A stretch of 64,000 nt of DNA from Pseudoroseomonas cervicalis (GCF_030818485.1 NZ_JAUTAJ010000003.1:176008-240007); one strand, 5' to 3'; positions 1 through 9,462 are shown, counted from the first letter of the stretch. Made by a program: numbers and translations. Notes: generated from the sequence alone by a model not told the origin.

Positions 1-1383
1 CTCCTCGGTCAGCATGACCGAGGCGTTGATGCCGCGCTGGATGTCGCCCAGGATCGAGCGCACCTGGGCGGTCGCGTCCTTGGCCTGGTCGGCCAGGGTC
101 TTCATCTCGGCCGCGACCACCGCGAAGCTGCGGCCCTGCTCGCCGGCCGCCGCCGCCTCGATCGCCGCGTTCAGCGCCAGCAGGTGGCTGCGCTCGGAGA
201 TGTCGTTCACCGTGGTGATGATCTCGCCGATCGCCTGGGTCTTCTCCGACAGCGCCACGATGTTGGAGGCCACGGCCTCGGCCTGCTCGCGGATCGAATC
301 CATGGCGCGCACCGTCTCGTCCACCGCGCGCAGGCCGGCGGTCGAGGTCTGCGCGGTGGCCTGGGCGGAGGCGATCACCTCCTGCGCCCGCTTGCCGATC
401 TGCACGCCGGAATGGGTGATCTCGTCGACCGTCGCCGCGGTCTCCTGCACCGCCGCCAGCTGCTCCTCGACGCTCGCCGCCTGTTCCTGGGTGGAGGCGC
501 GGATCTCGGCGGCGGCGGCGTTCAGGTTCTCGGTCGCGTCGCGGCTCTGCCGCGCAAGCTGGCGCAGCCCCTCGACCATGGCGTTCAGCGTGACGCCGAG
601 CCGGCCGAGTTCGTCCCGCCCGGTGGCCGCCGGGGCGCCGCCCAGCTCGCCGCGCCCGACCCGCTCGACGAACTCCATGAAGGTCGAGAGCGGCTGGGTG
701 ATCGAGCGGCGGATCAGCGCGGTGATCAGGATGCCGAGCAGCACGGCGGCGGCCAGCACCAGGATCACCGACCAGCGGCTCTCCTCATAGATCTCGCCGC
801 CGCGCTTCTGGCCGGCGGCGATCAGCGCGTCCACCGCCTGCTGCAGCCGCTCGCCCAGGCGGGCGAATTCGGCGCGGCTGCCGACGATGCTCTCGCCCAG
901 GCGCTGCACTGTGTCCAGATCGCCGGCGCGCACCGCCTGCAGCTGCGCCTGGCCGTTCTCGCGAAGCTGCCGCAGCGGCACCGCCGACTGGCCCAGCAGC
1001 TGGCTGATCTGCTGCCAGCCGGCGCGGCGGTCGGGGGAGACGGCGCCGGCGCCGTTCTGCGTCGCCTCGCCCTGCATCTGTGCCAGCAGCCCCTCGGCGC
1101 GGGCGACATGCGCCGGCCATTGCTGCGCCGGGTCCTCGCCCTGCAGCTCGCGCCCCATGCTGCGCAGCAGGAAGCGCGAGACGCTGCGGGCGCGGGCGTC
1201 CTGCATGTCCGTCTCGGCGTCGCGCAGCTCCATCAGCTGGCGCAGCATCGCCAGGTCGCGGGTGACGATGGTGTCGGTGGACTGGTTCACCACGCTGATC
1301 TGGTTCAGCCCGTACAGACCGAGGCCGATCAGCAGCAGCGTGACGGCGGTGAAGCCGAGGAGGATGCGGTTGGCGATGGACAA
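1..1383 (-). CDS. Methyl-accepting chemotaxis protein (3' end outside window)
   Basis: Transmembrane chemoreceptor that passes a periplasmic signal to a CheW/CheA array. The frame reads N-terminal membrane helix (about residues 5-25), a helical-bundle ligand region, a second membrane helix (about 202-222), a HAMP-like linker, then the coiled-coil signalling domain with the conserved stretch around RSFAVVAAEMKTLADQA, after which the window ends. No ATG fits; TTG at 1381-1383 is preceded by GGAG at nine bases and gives the full first helix. It lies four bases after the CheW-like gene and is the last visible gene of the operon; a CheA gene is expected beyond the left edge (inference). Confidence 0.9.
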   Translation of the reverse strand, partial: MSIANRILLGFTAVTLLLIGLGLYGLNQISVVNQSTDTIVTRDLAMLRQLMELRDAETDMQDARARSVSRFLLRSMGRELQGEDPAQQWPAHVARAEGLLAQMQGEATQNGAGAVSPDRRAGWQQISQLLGQSAVPLRQLRENGQAQLQAVRAGDLDTVQRLGESIVGSRAEFARLGERLQQAVDALIAAGQKRGGEIYEESRWSVILVLAAAVLLGILITALIRRSITQPLSTFMEFVERVGRGELGGAPAATGRDELGRLGVTLNAMVEGLRQLARQSRDATENLNAAAAEIRASTQEQAASVEEQLAAVQETAATVDEITHSGVQIGKRAQEVIASAQATAQTSTAGLRAVDETVRAMDSIREQAEAVASNIVALSEKTQAIGEIITTVNDISERSHLLALNAAIEAAAAGEQGRSFAVVAAEMKTLADQAKDATAQVRSILGDIQRGINASVMLTEE

Positions 1384-1387
1384 GGCG

Positions 1388-2050
1388 TCACGCTCCGATG
1401 GGCTGGTCGGCGGAATTGGGGGGGGCGGCGGGGTCGGGCCCGGCGCCGGGCGCGGCGGCGCGGAAGGGCAGCAGCAGGCGGTCCAGCGCCACCAGCCCCA
1501 TCAGCCGGGGCGCCGCGCCGCGCTCGCCCGGCAGCAGGGCGTGGCCGGACAGGGCGCGGCCGGGGGCGGCGGCGCCGGCGCGCTGCGCCGCCTCGGCCGC
1601 GTCGGGGCCGGAGAGCGGCAGCGGCTCGGCCACCACCAGCACGCGATCGGCGCGCAGGGCGAAGCGGCGCGGCGCCTCGCGCAGCAGCAGCAGATGCGCG
1701 CCGCCTTCCTGGCCCGGCGGGCGCGGCGCGCTGCCCAGCGCCAGGCCGAGATCGATCACCGCATGCACCTGCCCGGCATGGCCATGCAGGCCGAGCAGCG
1801 CCGGCGGGCTGCCCGGCAGCGGCGCCAGGGGCCCAAGCGGCAGCACCTGCGCCACGGCGGAGAGCGGCACGCCATACAGCTCCTCCCCCACCGCGCAGGC
1901 CAGCACGGGGGGCAGGCGCGGCGTCGCCTGGCGCTGGCCGCGCCGGGCGGCCAGCTGGCGGGTGCGCAGCTCCAGCAGCCGCTCGGCCTGGGCGGCCATG
2001 CTGGGCAGGCTGGTGGGCAGCGGCGCCCCCATGCGGTCGCGATGCGGCAT
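1388..2050 (-). CDS. CheW-like coupling protein with N-terminal extension (WspD-like)
   Basis: A 220-residue CheW-domain protein. The first about 45 residues form a charged helical extension (AAQAERLLELRTRQLAARR) before the beta-barrel coupling domain, where GVPLSAVAQVLPL and the hydrophobic strand pattern ending in MGLVALDRLL are visible. CheW proteins bridge receptor and histidine kinase. Extension and length (about 220) resemble WspD, and the neighbour order fits. The start overlaps the cheR stop by one base, implying translational coupling. The C-terminal tail is Ala/Pro-rich and probably disordered. Confidence 0.85.
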   Translation of the reverse strand: MPHRDRMGAPLPTSLPSMAAQAERLLELRTRQLAARRGQRQATPRLPPVLACAVGEELYGVPLSAVAQVLPLGPLAPLPGSPPALLGLHGHAGQVHAVIDLGLALGSAPRPPGQEGGAHLLLLREAPRRFALRADRVLVVAEPLPLSGPDAAEAAQRAGAAAPGRALSGHALLPGERGAAPRLMGLVALDRLLLPFRAAAPGAGPDPAAPPNSADQPIGA

Positions 2051-3504
2051 CAGGCGCGGCCCTCGCTGCCGGCGGTGTCGGGTCGGGCGGTGTCGAGATG
2101 CAGCCGCACCGCCTCGCGCAGCGCCTGCGCGGTCATGCCGTCGCCCTCGGGCAGTTCGGCGGTCTCGGGCAGCGACTGGGCCAGCCGGCCGGCGACGGCC
2201 AGCGCGCGGCGCCCGGCGGGGGCCGAGCCCTCATCCAGCAGCAGCAGGCCGAGCTGGTAATGCGCCATGGCGAAATCCCCGCGCAGATAGAGGGCACGGC
2301 GGAGGGCGCGCTCCGCCGCCTCCGGCCGGCCCAGCCCGCGCTGCACCAGCCCGTCGTAATAGTGCAGCGCCGGGTCGGTCGGCGCCAGGCGCAGCCCCTC
2401 GGCGCAGGCCTCGCGCGCCCGGGCCAGGTCGCCGGCATCGGCATGGTGGCGGGCCAGGCCCAGCAGCGCCGCCGCGGCCTCCCCGGCCGGCGGCGCCGGC
2501 GGGGACATCGCGGCGGGCATCGCGGCGGGGGCGGGCGGCAGTGGGCGGGGCGCCGGCACCAGATGCAGCGCCGGCGGCAGCCAGGCGGGCGACGGCGCCG
2601 CGGGGGCGGGCGGCGGCGGCAGGGCACGCGGCGCCGGCAGCGTCGCGCCGCCGCGGCGATAGGCCACCGTGCCCGGCAGGTTCACCACCTCCAGAAACTC
2701 GGCGAAGGCCGGGTTGGGCTCGGCATGGCCGAGCAGCAGCCAGCCGCCCTCGGCCAGCCGGTCGGCCAGCGCGCGCACCAGCCGCTCCACCATCTCCGGG
2801 TGGAAATAGATCAGCACGTTGCGGCAGAGGATCAGGTCGAAGCCGGTCATCTGCAGCGGCGCGGTGCCGTCCAGCAGGCCGAGCAGGTTCTGCCGCTCGA
2901 ACCGCACCATGGCGCGGTGCTGCGGCCGCAGCAGCCAGGAGCGGCCATCGGCGCCGGGCAGGAAGTCGCGCTCCAGCTCCTCCGCCGGCAGGCTGCGCAG
3001 CGCCCAGCGGCTGTACTGGCCGCGCCGCGCCATGGCCAGCGCCGCCTCGTTCAGGTCGGTGCCCAGCAGCGACAGCCGCCAGTCCGGCACCGCCTCGCCC
3101 AGCATGCGGCGCAGCAGGATGCCCAGCGAATAGGGCTCGGCGCCGCTGGCGCAGCCGGCGCTCCAGGCGCGCAGCCGCCGCTCCTCCCGCCGCCGCGCCA
3201 GGATGTCGGGCAGGATGGTCTGCTGCAGCGCCGCGAACTGCTCGGCATAGCGGAAGAAGAAGGTCTCGCCGATGGTGATCTCGGCTTCCAGCGCGGCCCA
3301 TTCGGCCTCGCCGCGCGCCGGGTCGCGCAGCCGCTCCAGATAGGCGGCGGGGCCGGACAGGCCGGTCTCGCGCAGCCTTCGGCGCAGCCGCTCCCACAGC
3401 AGCGCGTCCTTGTCCTCGTAGTAGAAATGCCCGGTGCGGGCGATCACCTCGGCCTTCAGCCGGGCGAAATCCACATCGGGCAGGAAATGCGGCACGGCGC
3501 TCAT
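2050..3504 (-). CDS. cheR: CheR-type protein-glutamate methyltransferase with C-terminal TPR region
   Basis: S-adenosylmethionine-dependent methyltransferase that methylates receptor glutamates for adaptation. The all-helical N-domain (residues 1-75) is followed by the catalytic fold, with the ITIGETFFFR segment, the SAM-binding AGCASGAEPYS and FDLILCRNVLIYF. After a Pro/Ala-rich linker (about 290-340) come TPR-like helices (AREACAEGLRLAPTDPALHYY and similar), as in WspC. The protein has 484 residues. The ATG at 3504 overlaps the end of the upstream cheW as ATGA. A longer in-frame extension to 4773 exists but runs through cheW and is not used. Confidence 0.92.
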   Translation of the reverse strand: MSAVPHFLPDVDFARLKAEVIARTGHFYYEDKDALLWERLRRRLRETGLSGPAAYLERLRDPARGEAEWAALEAEITIGETFFFRYAEQFAALQQTILPDILARRREERRLRAWSAGCASGAEPYSLGILLRRMLGEAVPDWRLSLLGTDLNEAALAMARRGQYSRWALRSLPAEELERDFLPGADGRSWLLRPQHRAMVRFERQNLLGLLDGTAPLQMTGFDLILCRNVLIYFHPEMVERLVRALADRLAEGGWLLLGHAEPNPAFAEFLEVVNLPGTVAYRRGGATLPAPRALPPPPAPAAPSPAWLPPALHLVPAPRPLPPAPAAMPAAMSPPAPPAGEAAAALLGLARHHADAGDLARAREACAEGLRLAPTDPALHYYDGLVQRGLGRPEAAERALRRALYLRGDFAMAHYQLGLLLLDEGSAPAGRRALAVAGRLAQSLPETAELPEGDGMTAQALREAVRLHLDTARPDTAGSEGRA

Positions 3505-4028
3505 GCCGGCGGGCCGGACCATTCGGCCAGGCGGGCCTCCGCCGAATCGCGCAGCGCGGCCAGGGCGGCCGCCTCCTGCTCCAGCAGGATGCGCGCCGGG
3601 TCGAGCAGATGGATGAAACCCTCCGGCGTCTCGATCTCGGCCACGGCGCAGCCATTCAGCGTGGCCTCGGGCGGCACGGCGCGCATCCGGTCCTGCGCCA
3701 CGCGCTGCAGATCCAGCACCCGGTCCACCAGCAGGCCGAGCGGGCCATTCGCCGATCCGGGCAGCAGCAGGATGTGGCGGTACAGCGCCTGCTCGGCCGC
3801 CGCGCCATCCTGCAGGCCGAACAGCCGCGCCAGGTCGAGCACCGGCAGCGCCACCCCGCCCAGATTGAGGAAACCGGCCATCACCCGCGGCAGGCCGGGC
3901 GGGCGCCACAGCCGCGGCAGCGGCAGCACCTCCTGCACCGCGGCGCGCGGCAGGGCGCAGCGCCGGCTGCCCAGGCGGAACAGCAGATAGGCTTCCGGTC
4001 CCTTCTCTCCGGCGGCGGCCAGTCTCAC
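3501..4028 (-). CDS. cheW: CheW coupling protein, first gene of the chemosensory operon
   Basis: A 175-residue CheW-domain scaffold linking receptors to CheA. Visible features are the LLFRLGSRRCALPRAAVQEV strand pair, PGLPRVMAGFLNLGGVALPVLDLARLFGL, typical of the CheW core, and GLLVDRVLDLQRV. Translation probably starts at GTG 4026-4028, preceded by AGGGAG at about nine bases. It heads the minus-strand order cheW, cheR-TPR, cheW, mcp, the set found in Wsp-like alternative cellular function pathways, where the receptor often drives c-di-GMP output. No GGDEF regulator lies in the visible part of this operon, so the output is unknown. Confidence 0.88.
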   Translation of the reverse strand: MRLAAAGEKGPEAYLLFRLGSRRCALPRAAVQEVLPLPRLWRPPGLPRVMAGFLNLGGVALPVLDLARLFGLQDGAAAEQALYRHILLLPGSANGPLGLLVDRVLDLQRVAQDRMRAVPPEATLNGCAVAEIETPEGFIHLLDPARILLEQEAAALAALRDSAEARLAEWSGPPA

Positions 4029-4149
4029 GCGTCGAGCTCCCTGCGGCGCCTCTCGTTACCATTCCCGGCGCGGCGCGGCCATGCCCCCCTCCCCGCTTCG
4101 CGCGGGATCGGCCAGGATGGCGGCGACCGATCCGGAGAGAGACCCGCCC

Positions 4150-4905
4150 ATGCCCACCGATGTCACCGCCGCCGCGCATGCCCTGCTGGAGGCCCGCCGC
4201 ACGCGGCAATGGCTGAGCGCCCTGCCCGAAGGGGCCAGGCCGCAGAACGCCGCGGAGGTGGTGGAGATCCAGGCGCTGGTCGCGGCCCAGCTCGGGCCGA
4301 TCGCCGGCTGGAAGGTGGGCGCCGCCTCCCCCACCGCCGAGCCCTCCGGCGTGCCGCTGCATGCGCGCAACCTGCGCTTCGACGCGACGCCCTATGCGGC
4401 GGCCGATTTCAACGTCACCGCCATCGAGGCGGAGGTGGGCTATCGCCTGGGCGCCGACCTGCCGCCGCGCGAGACTCCCTACACGCGCGAGGCGGTGCTG
4501 GCCGCGGTCGAGACCATGCATGCGACGATCGAGATCGTCGACACGCGCTTCACCGCGCTGCATGTGACCGACCCGCTGAGCCACACGGCCGACCAGGCCA
4601 ATCACGGCGCGCTGGTGGTGGGGCCGGCGGTGGAGGACTGGCGCAGGATCGAGCCCACCAAGCTGCCGGTGACGCTGCGCTTCAATGGTGAGGTCGCGGT
4701 GCAGCATGTCGGCGGCAACACGGCGGGCGACCCGGTGCGGCTGCTGCTGTGGCTGGCCAATGGCGGCGCCCATCGCTATGGCGGGCTGAAGGCTGGGATG
4801 GTGGTGACCACCGGCAGCTGCACGGGGCTGCTGACCGTCCCGGCCGGGACCGTGGTGCAGGCGGTGTTCGACGGCTTCGGCAGCGTCGAGACCACGATCG
4901 CATAA
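4150..4905 (+). CDS. 2-keto-4-pentenoate hydratase-family protein (MhpD-like)
   Basis: A 251-residue member of the fumarylacetoacetate hydrolase/2-oxopent-4-enoate hydratase superfamily, which hydrates or decarboxylates 2-keto acids in aromatic meta-cleavage and related pathways. Seen: GWKVGA near residue 60, the metal-site region AIEAEVGYRLG near 95, TIEIVDTRF near 125, the loop ADQANHGALVVG, and the C-terminal GGLKAGMVVTTGSCTGL typical of the hydratase/decarboxylase branch. ATG 4150 is chosen for the GGAGAG ribosome site; an earlier in-frame ATG at 4081 has none. No other aromatic degradation gene is adjacent, so the substrate is open. Confidence 0.85.
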   Translation: MPTDVTAAAHALLEARRTRQWLSALPEGARPQNAAEVVEIQALVAAQLGPIAGWKVGAASPTAEPSGVPLHARNLRFDATPYAAADFNVTAIEAEVGYRLGADLPPRETPYTREAVLAAVETMHATIEIVDTRFTALHVTDPLSHTADQANHGALVVGPAVEDWRRIEPTKLPVTLRFNGEVAVQHVGGNTAGDPVRLLLWLANGGAHRYGGLKAGMVVTTGSCTGLLTVPAGTVVQAVFDGFGSVETTIA

Positions 4906-4910
4906 AAAGG

Positions 4911-5077
4911 CCAGGGGCGCTGCCCCTGGAACCCCGCCGGGGTGGCACGGCCACCCCGGACCCCGCGATCTGTTGGCGGGGTCCGGGGGGACCCTGTCCC
5001 CCCGGCGGAGGGGCCTGGGGAGGCGGAGCCTCCCCTGATGTCTTTCCGTTCTGCCTGGGGAGGCGGAGCCTCCCCAG
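4911..5077. repeat. Intergenic block of five perfect stem-loops with 3-nt loops
   Basis: Between convergent genes lie five consecutive perfect inverted repeats, each with a three-base loop: 4911-4929 (CCAGGGGC/GCCCCTGG), 4937-4959 (CCGGGGTGGC/GCCACCCCGG), 4983-5005 (CCGGGGGGAC/GTCCCCCCGG), 5017-5035 and 5055-5077 (GGGGAGGC/GCCTCCCC). The last two are near-identical direct copies, the second extended by CT/AG. AAAAA precedes the block. Position suggests bidirectional transcription termination or mRNA 3'-end protection. The first and third modules recur at 47485-47531. Confidence 0.85.
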
Positions 5078-5080
5078 CCT

Positions 5081-6922
<1,842 letters not shown>

Positions 6923-7250
6923 CGAATTCACCTGCTTTTCGTGCTTGGAGACCCCCGGAGGGGTCCCAACAACAATTCCAACGCTTCCGCCCATGGCGGA
7001 CCAAACCCAATTGCCCCGGCGCCTGGCCGGGACGGGCCGCAGCCCGGCGTCACGCCAAGGGAGCGTGCCGGGACGGCAGAAACGAGATCGGGGTCGGGCG
7101 CCACATCCAGGGTGGCTGCGCCCTTATTTAGGAAGGTTGACCGGCTCCCAACACCCCTGCGCGATCAACAGGCCCTTTTCGGCCCTGCGCGCGGGGTCGC
7201 GTCTTTAGCATGGTCTTCAGAAACAGGGTGAAAAAAGCGCCGCTCTGCCC
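6923..7250 (-). promoter_or_regulatory. Upstream region of the sigma factor gene, weak promoter candidate
   Basis: This 328-base stretch holds no convincing gene. Reading the minus strand, TAAATA (7125-7130) with TTGGGA (7146-7151) fifteen bases upstream is a weak sigma-70 promoter candidate and would leave a leader of roughly 200 bases. No clear terminator follows the upstream parE gene, so read-through into the sigma gene is possible. Nothing else is recognisable. Confidence 0.3.
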
Positions 7251-7541
7251 TCACGCCCGCGCTTCCCTTCCATGCCAGACGCGAATGACGACGGCCCTGT
7301 CCTGCTCGTCCAGCCGGTAGCGCAGCACATAGGCGCCGCTGGCGAAGGGTATGGTCAGCTCGCGCCGCCCCGTGCCATCGGCCATCGGCCGGCCGAGACC
7401 GGTGTTCAGCGCCAGCAGCTCCGCCGCCTCGGCGATGCTGCCGGCGGCGCGCCGGGCGGCGGCCGGGTTCTTGTCGAGCAGGAAGTGTAGCAGGCGGTCG
7501 AGATCCTCGACCGCCTCCGGCAACCAGAGCAGCCCGGCCAT
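7251..7541 (-). CDS. parE: ParE/RelE-family toxin
   Basis: A 96-residue toxin of the ParE/RelE fold. It shows the N-terminal helix AVEDLDRLLHFLLDKNPAAA, a central GRPMADGTGRRELTIPFASG and the C-terminal strand YVLRYRLDEQDRAVVIRVWHGRE, the usual ParE pattern ending in a short His-Gly-Arg tail. Members poison DNA gyrase (ParE) or cleave mRNA (RelE); the sequence alone does not settle which. It follows the ribbon-helix-helix antitoxin by eleven bases in the same transcript. Location next to the iteron origin fits a plasmid-stabilising addiction module. Confidence 0.85.
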   Translation of the reverse strand: MAGLLWLPEAVEDLDRLLHFLLDKNPAAARRAAGSIAEAAELLALNTGLGRPMADGTGRRELTIPFASGAYVLRYRLDEQDRAVVIRVWHGREARA

Positions 7542-7552
7542 GCGGGGCGCGC

Positions 7553-7834
7553 CTAGCCCTTCCCCGCCACAGGCGGCGGCGCCGCCTCACCCCGCGCGAA
7601 GCCCTCCAGCCAGTGCCGCAGCTCGGCCTGGGGCACGGCGGCGCCCTCCAGCCGGTAGCGCTCCCAGCGGGCCAGATCCTCGCTCTTCTCCTGCTCGTAG
7701 CGCTCCTCGCGCTCCAGATATTCCAGCACGGCCTTCTTCATCAGCCAGTGCGGCGAGCGGTCGCGCAGCTGGCCGAGCGCCTGCAGGCGCTGGCGCGTCT
7801 CCTCATCCAGCTTCAGGGCGAGGCTGCCTGACAT
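7553..7834 (-). CDS. parD: Ribbon-helix-helix antitoxin (ParD/CopG type)
   Basis: A 93-residue antitoxin. The N-terminus SLALKLDEETRQRLQALGQL followed by RSPHWLMKKAVLEYLEREE is a classic ribbon-helix-helix DNA-binding unit (residues 3-45); the remaining charged C-terminal part would wrap the toxin. Antitoxin precedes toxin, the usual order, with autoregulation expected. An inverted repeat lies just upstream at 7856-7874. The start ATG 7834 is preceded by a Cys/Gly-rich stretch with a weak GGAG site. Confidence 0.85.
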   Translation of the reverse strand: MSGSLALKLDEETRQRLQALGQLRDRSPHWLMKKAVLEYLEREERYEQEKSEDLARWERYRLEGAAVPQAELRHWLEGFARGEAAPPPVAGKG

Positions 7835-7855
7835 GGTTCGGCTCCGGTGGGATCG

Positions 7856-7874
7856 GGTATTACCTATCTATACC
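7856..7874. promoter_or_regulatory. Candidate operator of the parD-parE module
   Basis: GGTAT and ATACC arms separated by nine bases form an inverted repeat about 20 bases before the antitoxin start; the left arm also belongs to the palindrome GGTATTACC (7856-7864). Ribbon-helix-helix antitoxins bind short inverted repeats over their own promoter, so this AT-rich spot is the natural autoregulatory site. Seen as sequence; function inferred. Confidence 0.45.
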
Positions 7875-7909
7875 TCGTCCCTCGCCGCGACAAGACTCGG
7901 CGCGCCGCT

Positions 7910-8216
7910 GTGAACCCTGCCAGCCCGGGCTCGGCGCGCCGGGCGCGATTCGGCGCGGGGCTGTGATCCTTGCCAGCCCTGGCCCGGCCCGGCGCCGGAC
8001 CGTGCAAGTGAACCTTGCAAGCCCGTGCGGCGGGCCGGCTGTGAACCCTGCCAGCAGCGCCGATTCGCCGGTTTCACTTTCAGAAACAGCAGCCTACGGG
8101 CTTATCCACGCGAACCCTGCCAGCGCATAGACAATGACAATCTCGCTTTCTGCTGAAGGATTGCCCTGGGCTGGCAAGGTTCGCAGGCCAGGAGGCGGCA
8201 CGCTGGCAAGGTTCGC
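7910..8216. other. Iteron-containing replication origin (oriV)
   Basis: Seven copies of a 15-bp motif, consensus GTGAACCYTGCCAGC, precede the initiator gene. Forward copies start at 7910, 7963, 8008, 8041 and 8110; reverse copies lie at 8170-8184 and 8202-8216. Variants differ at one to three positions (GTGATCCTTGCCAGC, GTGAACCTTGCAAGC, GCGAACCCTGCCAGC). Between the last forward and first reverse copy, 8125-8162 is the least GC-rich stretch and a candidate unwinding element, with a DnaA box beside it. This is the architecture of iteron-controlled plasmid origins. The two inverted copies just before the gene could let RepA repress itself. Confidence 0.82.
8102..8110 (+). promoter_or_regulatory. 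DnaA box in the origin
   Basis: TTATCCACG matches the DnaA consensus TTATCCACA at eight of nine positions and abuts the fifth iteron. A DnaA box next to iterons and an AT-richer segment is standard in iteron plasmid origins, where host DnaA helps open the duplex. Confidence 0.6.
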
Positions 8217-8254
8217 ATCGACGACCCCCACCCGGCCGTTGCAGTTTGCCGTCC

Positions 8255-9289
8255 ATGGTGCAGCGGACCCCGAATCCCGAACCCCGAGACGAACAGGGCG
8301 ACCTGTTCGGCGCTGGTGCCAGCGTGCACCAGCTGGTCGAGGCCCGCGGCGCCAAGGGGGCCGTGAAGGCCGCCCAGATCGCCGTGCTGGAGCCGAAGCC
8401 GCCCAGCCTGTCGCGGGCGCTGGCCGGCCGCATGGGACGGCAGATCGCCGACACCGCCTCGACCGCCATCGTGCGCGAATTCGAGGGCAGCAGCGAGATC
8501 GGCTATTCCTACTCCGCCTGGTGCCTGGCCGGCCTGCCGCATCGCGACCAGCCCAAGGACCAGAACTGGCTGATCGAGACCGATTTCGCCCGGCTGCTGG
8601 TCCGCCCCGGGGTGCGACTGCGCGACGACAACAGCCAGGAATATATCGGTGTTCCCTTCGGCTCCTATGCCCGCCTGCTGCTGATCGACTGGCAGACCGA
8701 GGCGCTGGAGCGCGGCTCGCGCGAGATCCATATGGGCCGCTCGGCCAGCGCCGTGGTGGCGCGGCTCGGCATCAACCGCGGTGGCCCAAGCAACGCCAAG
8801 GTGGCCGAGCAGCTGGAGCGCCTGGCCAGCTGCGCCGTCGATTTCAGCTTCGGCAGCGACAAGAAGGGCGTCATCGTCAACCAGCGCCTGGTCGAGGCCT
8901 TCAGCTATGTGGGCGAGCCCGACCCGCGCTCGACCCGCACCAACCGGCTGGTGGAGCGCGTCATGCTCTCCCAGGCCTTCTTCGACGAGCTGCGCCGCCA
9001 CCCCGTGCTGGTCGACCGCGCCGCGGTGCGCGACCTGACCACCTCGCCGCTGGCCATCGACATCTATCTCTGGCTCGCCTACCGGCTGCATTCCCTGCCC
9101 AAGGAGACGCCGATCGGCTGGGATCGCCTCTGGCGGCAATTCGGGTCCAAGGTCGGCGCGCTGAAGAACTTCAAGACCCAGTTCGAAGGCCCGCTGCACC
9201 TGGCGCTCTCGGCCTACAAGAACGCCAAGGTCCGCGTCACCGATCGCGGCCTTCTGCTGGAGCCCTCCCCTCCCCCCATCCGCCCTTGA
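8255..9289 (+). CDS. repA: Plasmid replication initiator RepA (iteron-binding)
   Basis: Replication initiator of 344 residues resembling the plasmid-encoded RepA family (RepA_C type) of proteobacterial plasmids. Visible family features are GYSYSAWCLAGLPHR near residue 80, the YIGVPFGSYARLLLIDWQTE segment, the basic MGRSASAVVARLGINRGG stretch (about 165-182) likely to contact DNA, and TTSPLAIDIYLWLAYRLHSL, followed by IGWDRLWRQFG near 290. It would bind the 15-bp iterons directly upstream and recruit the replisome. ATG 8255 is chosen; an in-frame TTG at 8246 is possible and neither has a strong ribosome site. It converges on parB. Confidence 0.85.
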   Translation: MVQRTPNPEPRDEQGDLFGAGASVHQLVEARGAKGAVKAAQIAVLEPKPPSLSRALAGRMGRQIADTASTAIVREFEGSSEIGYSYSAWCLAGLPHRDQPKDQNWLIETDFARLLVRPGVRLRDDNSQEYIGVPFGSYARLLLIDWQTEALERGSREIHMGRSASAVVARLGINRGGPSNAKVAEQLERLASCAVDFSFGSDKKGVIVNQRLVEAFSYVGEPDPRSTRTNRLVERVMLSQAFFDELRRHPVLVDRAAVRDLTTSPLAIDIYLWLAYRLHSLPKETPIGWDRLWRQFGSKVGALKNFKTQFEGPLHLALSAYKNAKVRVTDRGLLLEPSPPPIRP

Positions 9290-9410
9290 TTCTTTCGGGC
9301 TGCCGCCGCCGGGTGGTGAGGCGGGACGCTGTACTGGCAGCGCCCGCCTTTTTTCTTGTCCGGATCCTGGGGCGATGCATGGTGGCGGGGGCGGCTTGCC
9401 GGGCCAGAAT

Positions 9411-9456
9411 GTGAACCTTGCAAGCCCCCGCCATCCGGCCGGATGGCAAGGTTCAC
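9411..9456. repeat. Inverted iteron pair enclosing a 16-bp palindrome
   Basis: Between the ends of repA and parB, GTGAACCTTGC (9411-9421) and its exact complement GCAAGGTTCAC (9446-9456) flank the perfect palindrome CCATCCGGCCGGATGG (9429-9444). The outer arms are the origin iteron, here as an inverted pair. The structure could be a RepA-binding handcuffing or incompatibility site, a terminator for the two converging genes, or both. There is no T-run. Confidence 0.7.
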
Positions 9457-9462
9457 ACCGCT

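Noticed and set aside
184..3990. Very long open frame on the plus strand opposite the chemosensory operon
   Set aside because: Composition is Arg/Gln/Ala/Gly repeats typical of an antisense frame in GC-rich DNA; the minus-strand genes have clear family motifs and coupled starts.
7216..7227. TTCAGAAACAGG, similar to 8079-8090 and, reversed, 37223-37234
   Set aside because: Three short 11-12-base matches in intergenic DNA without shared context; too little to call a regulatory element.
7910..8216. CRISPR array, because of repeated 15-mers
   Set aside because: Repeats are short, irregularly spaced and in both orientations, with a DnaA box and an initiator gene beside them; no cas genes. They are iterons.
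8134..9414. Alternative long frame overlapping repA on the plus strand
   Set aside because: Out of frame with repA, Arg/Gly-rich and without family features; repA has recognisable initiator motifs.
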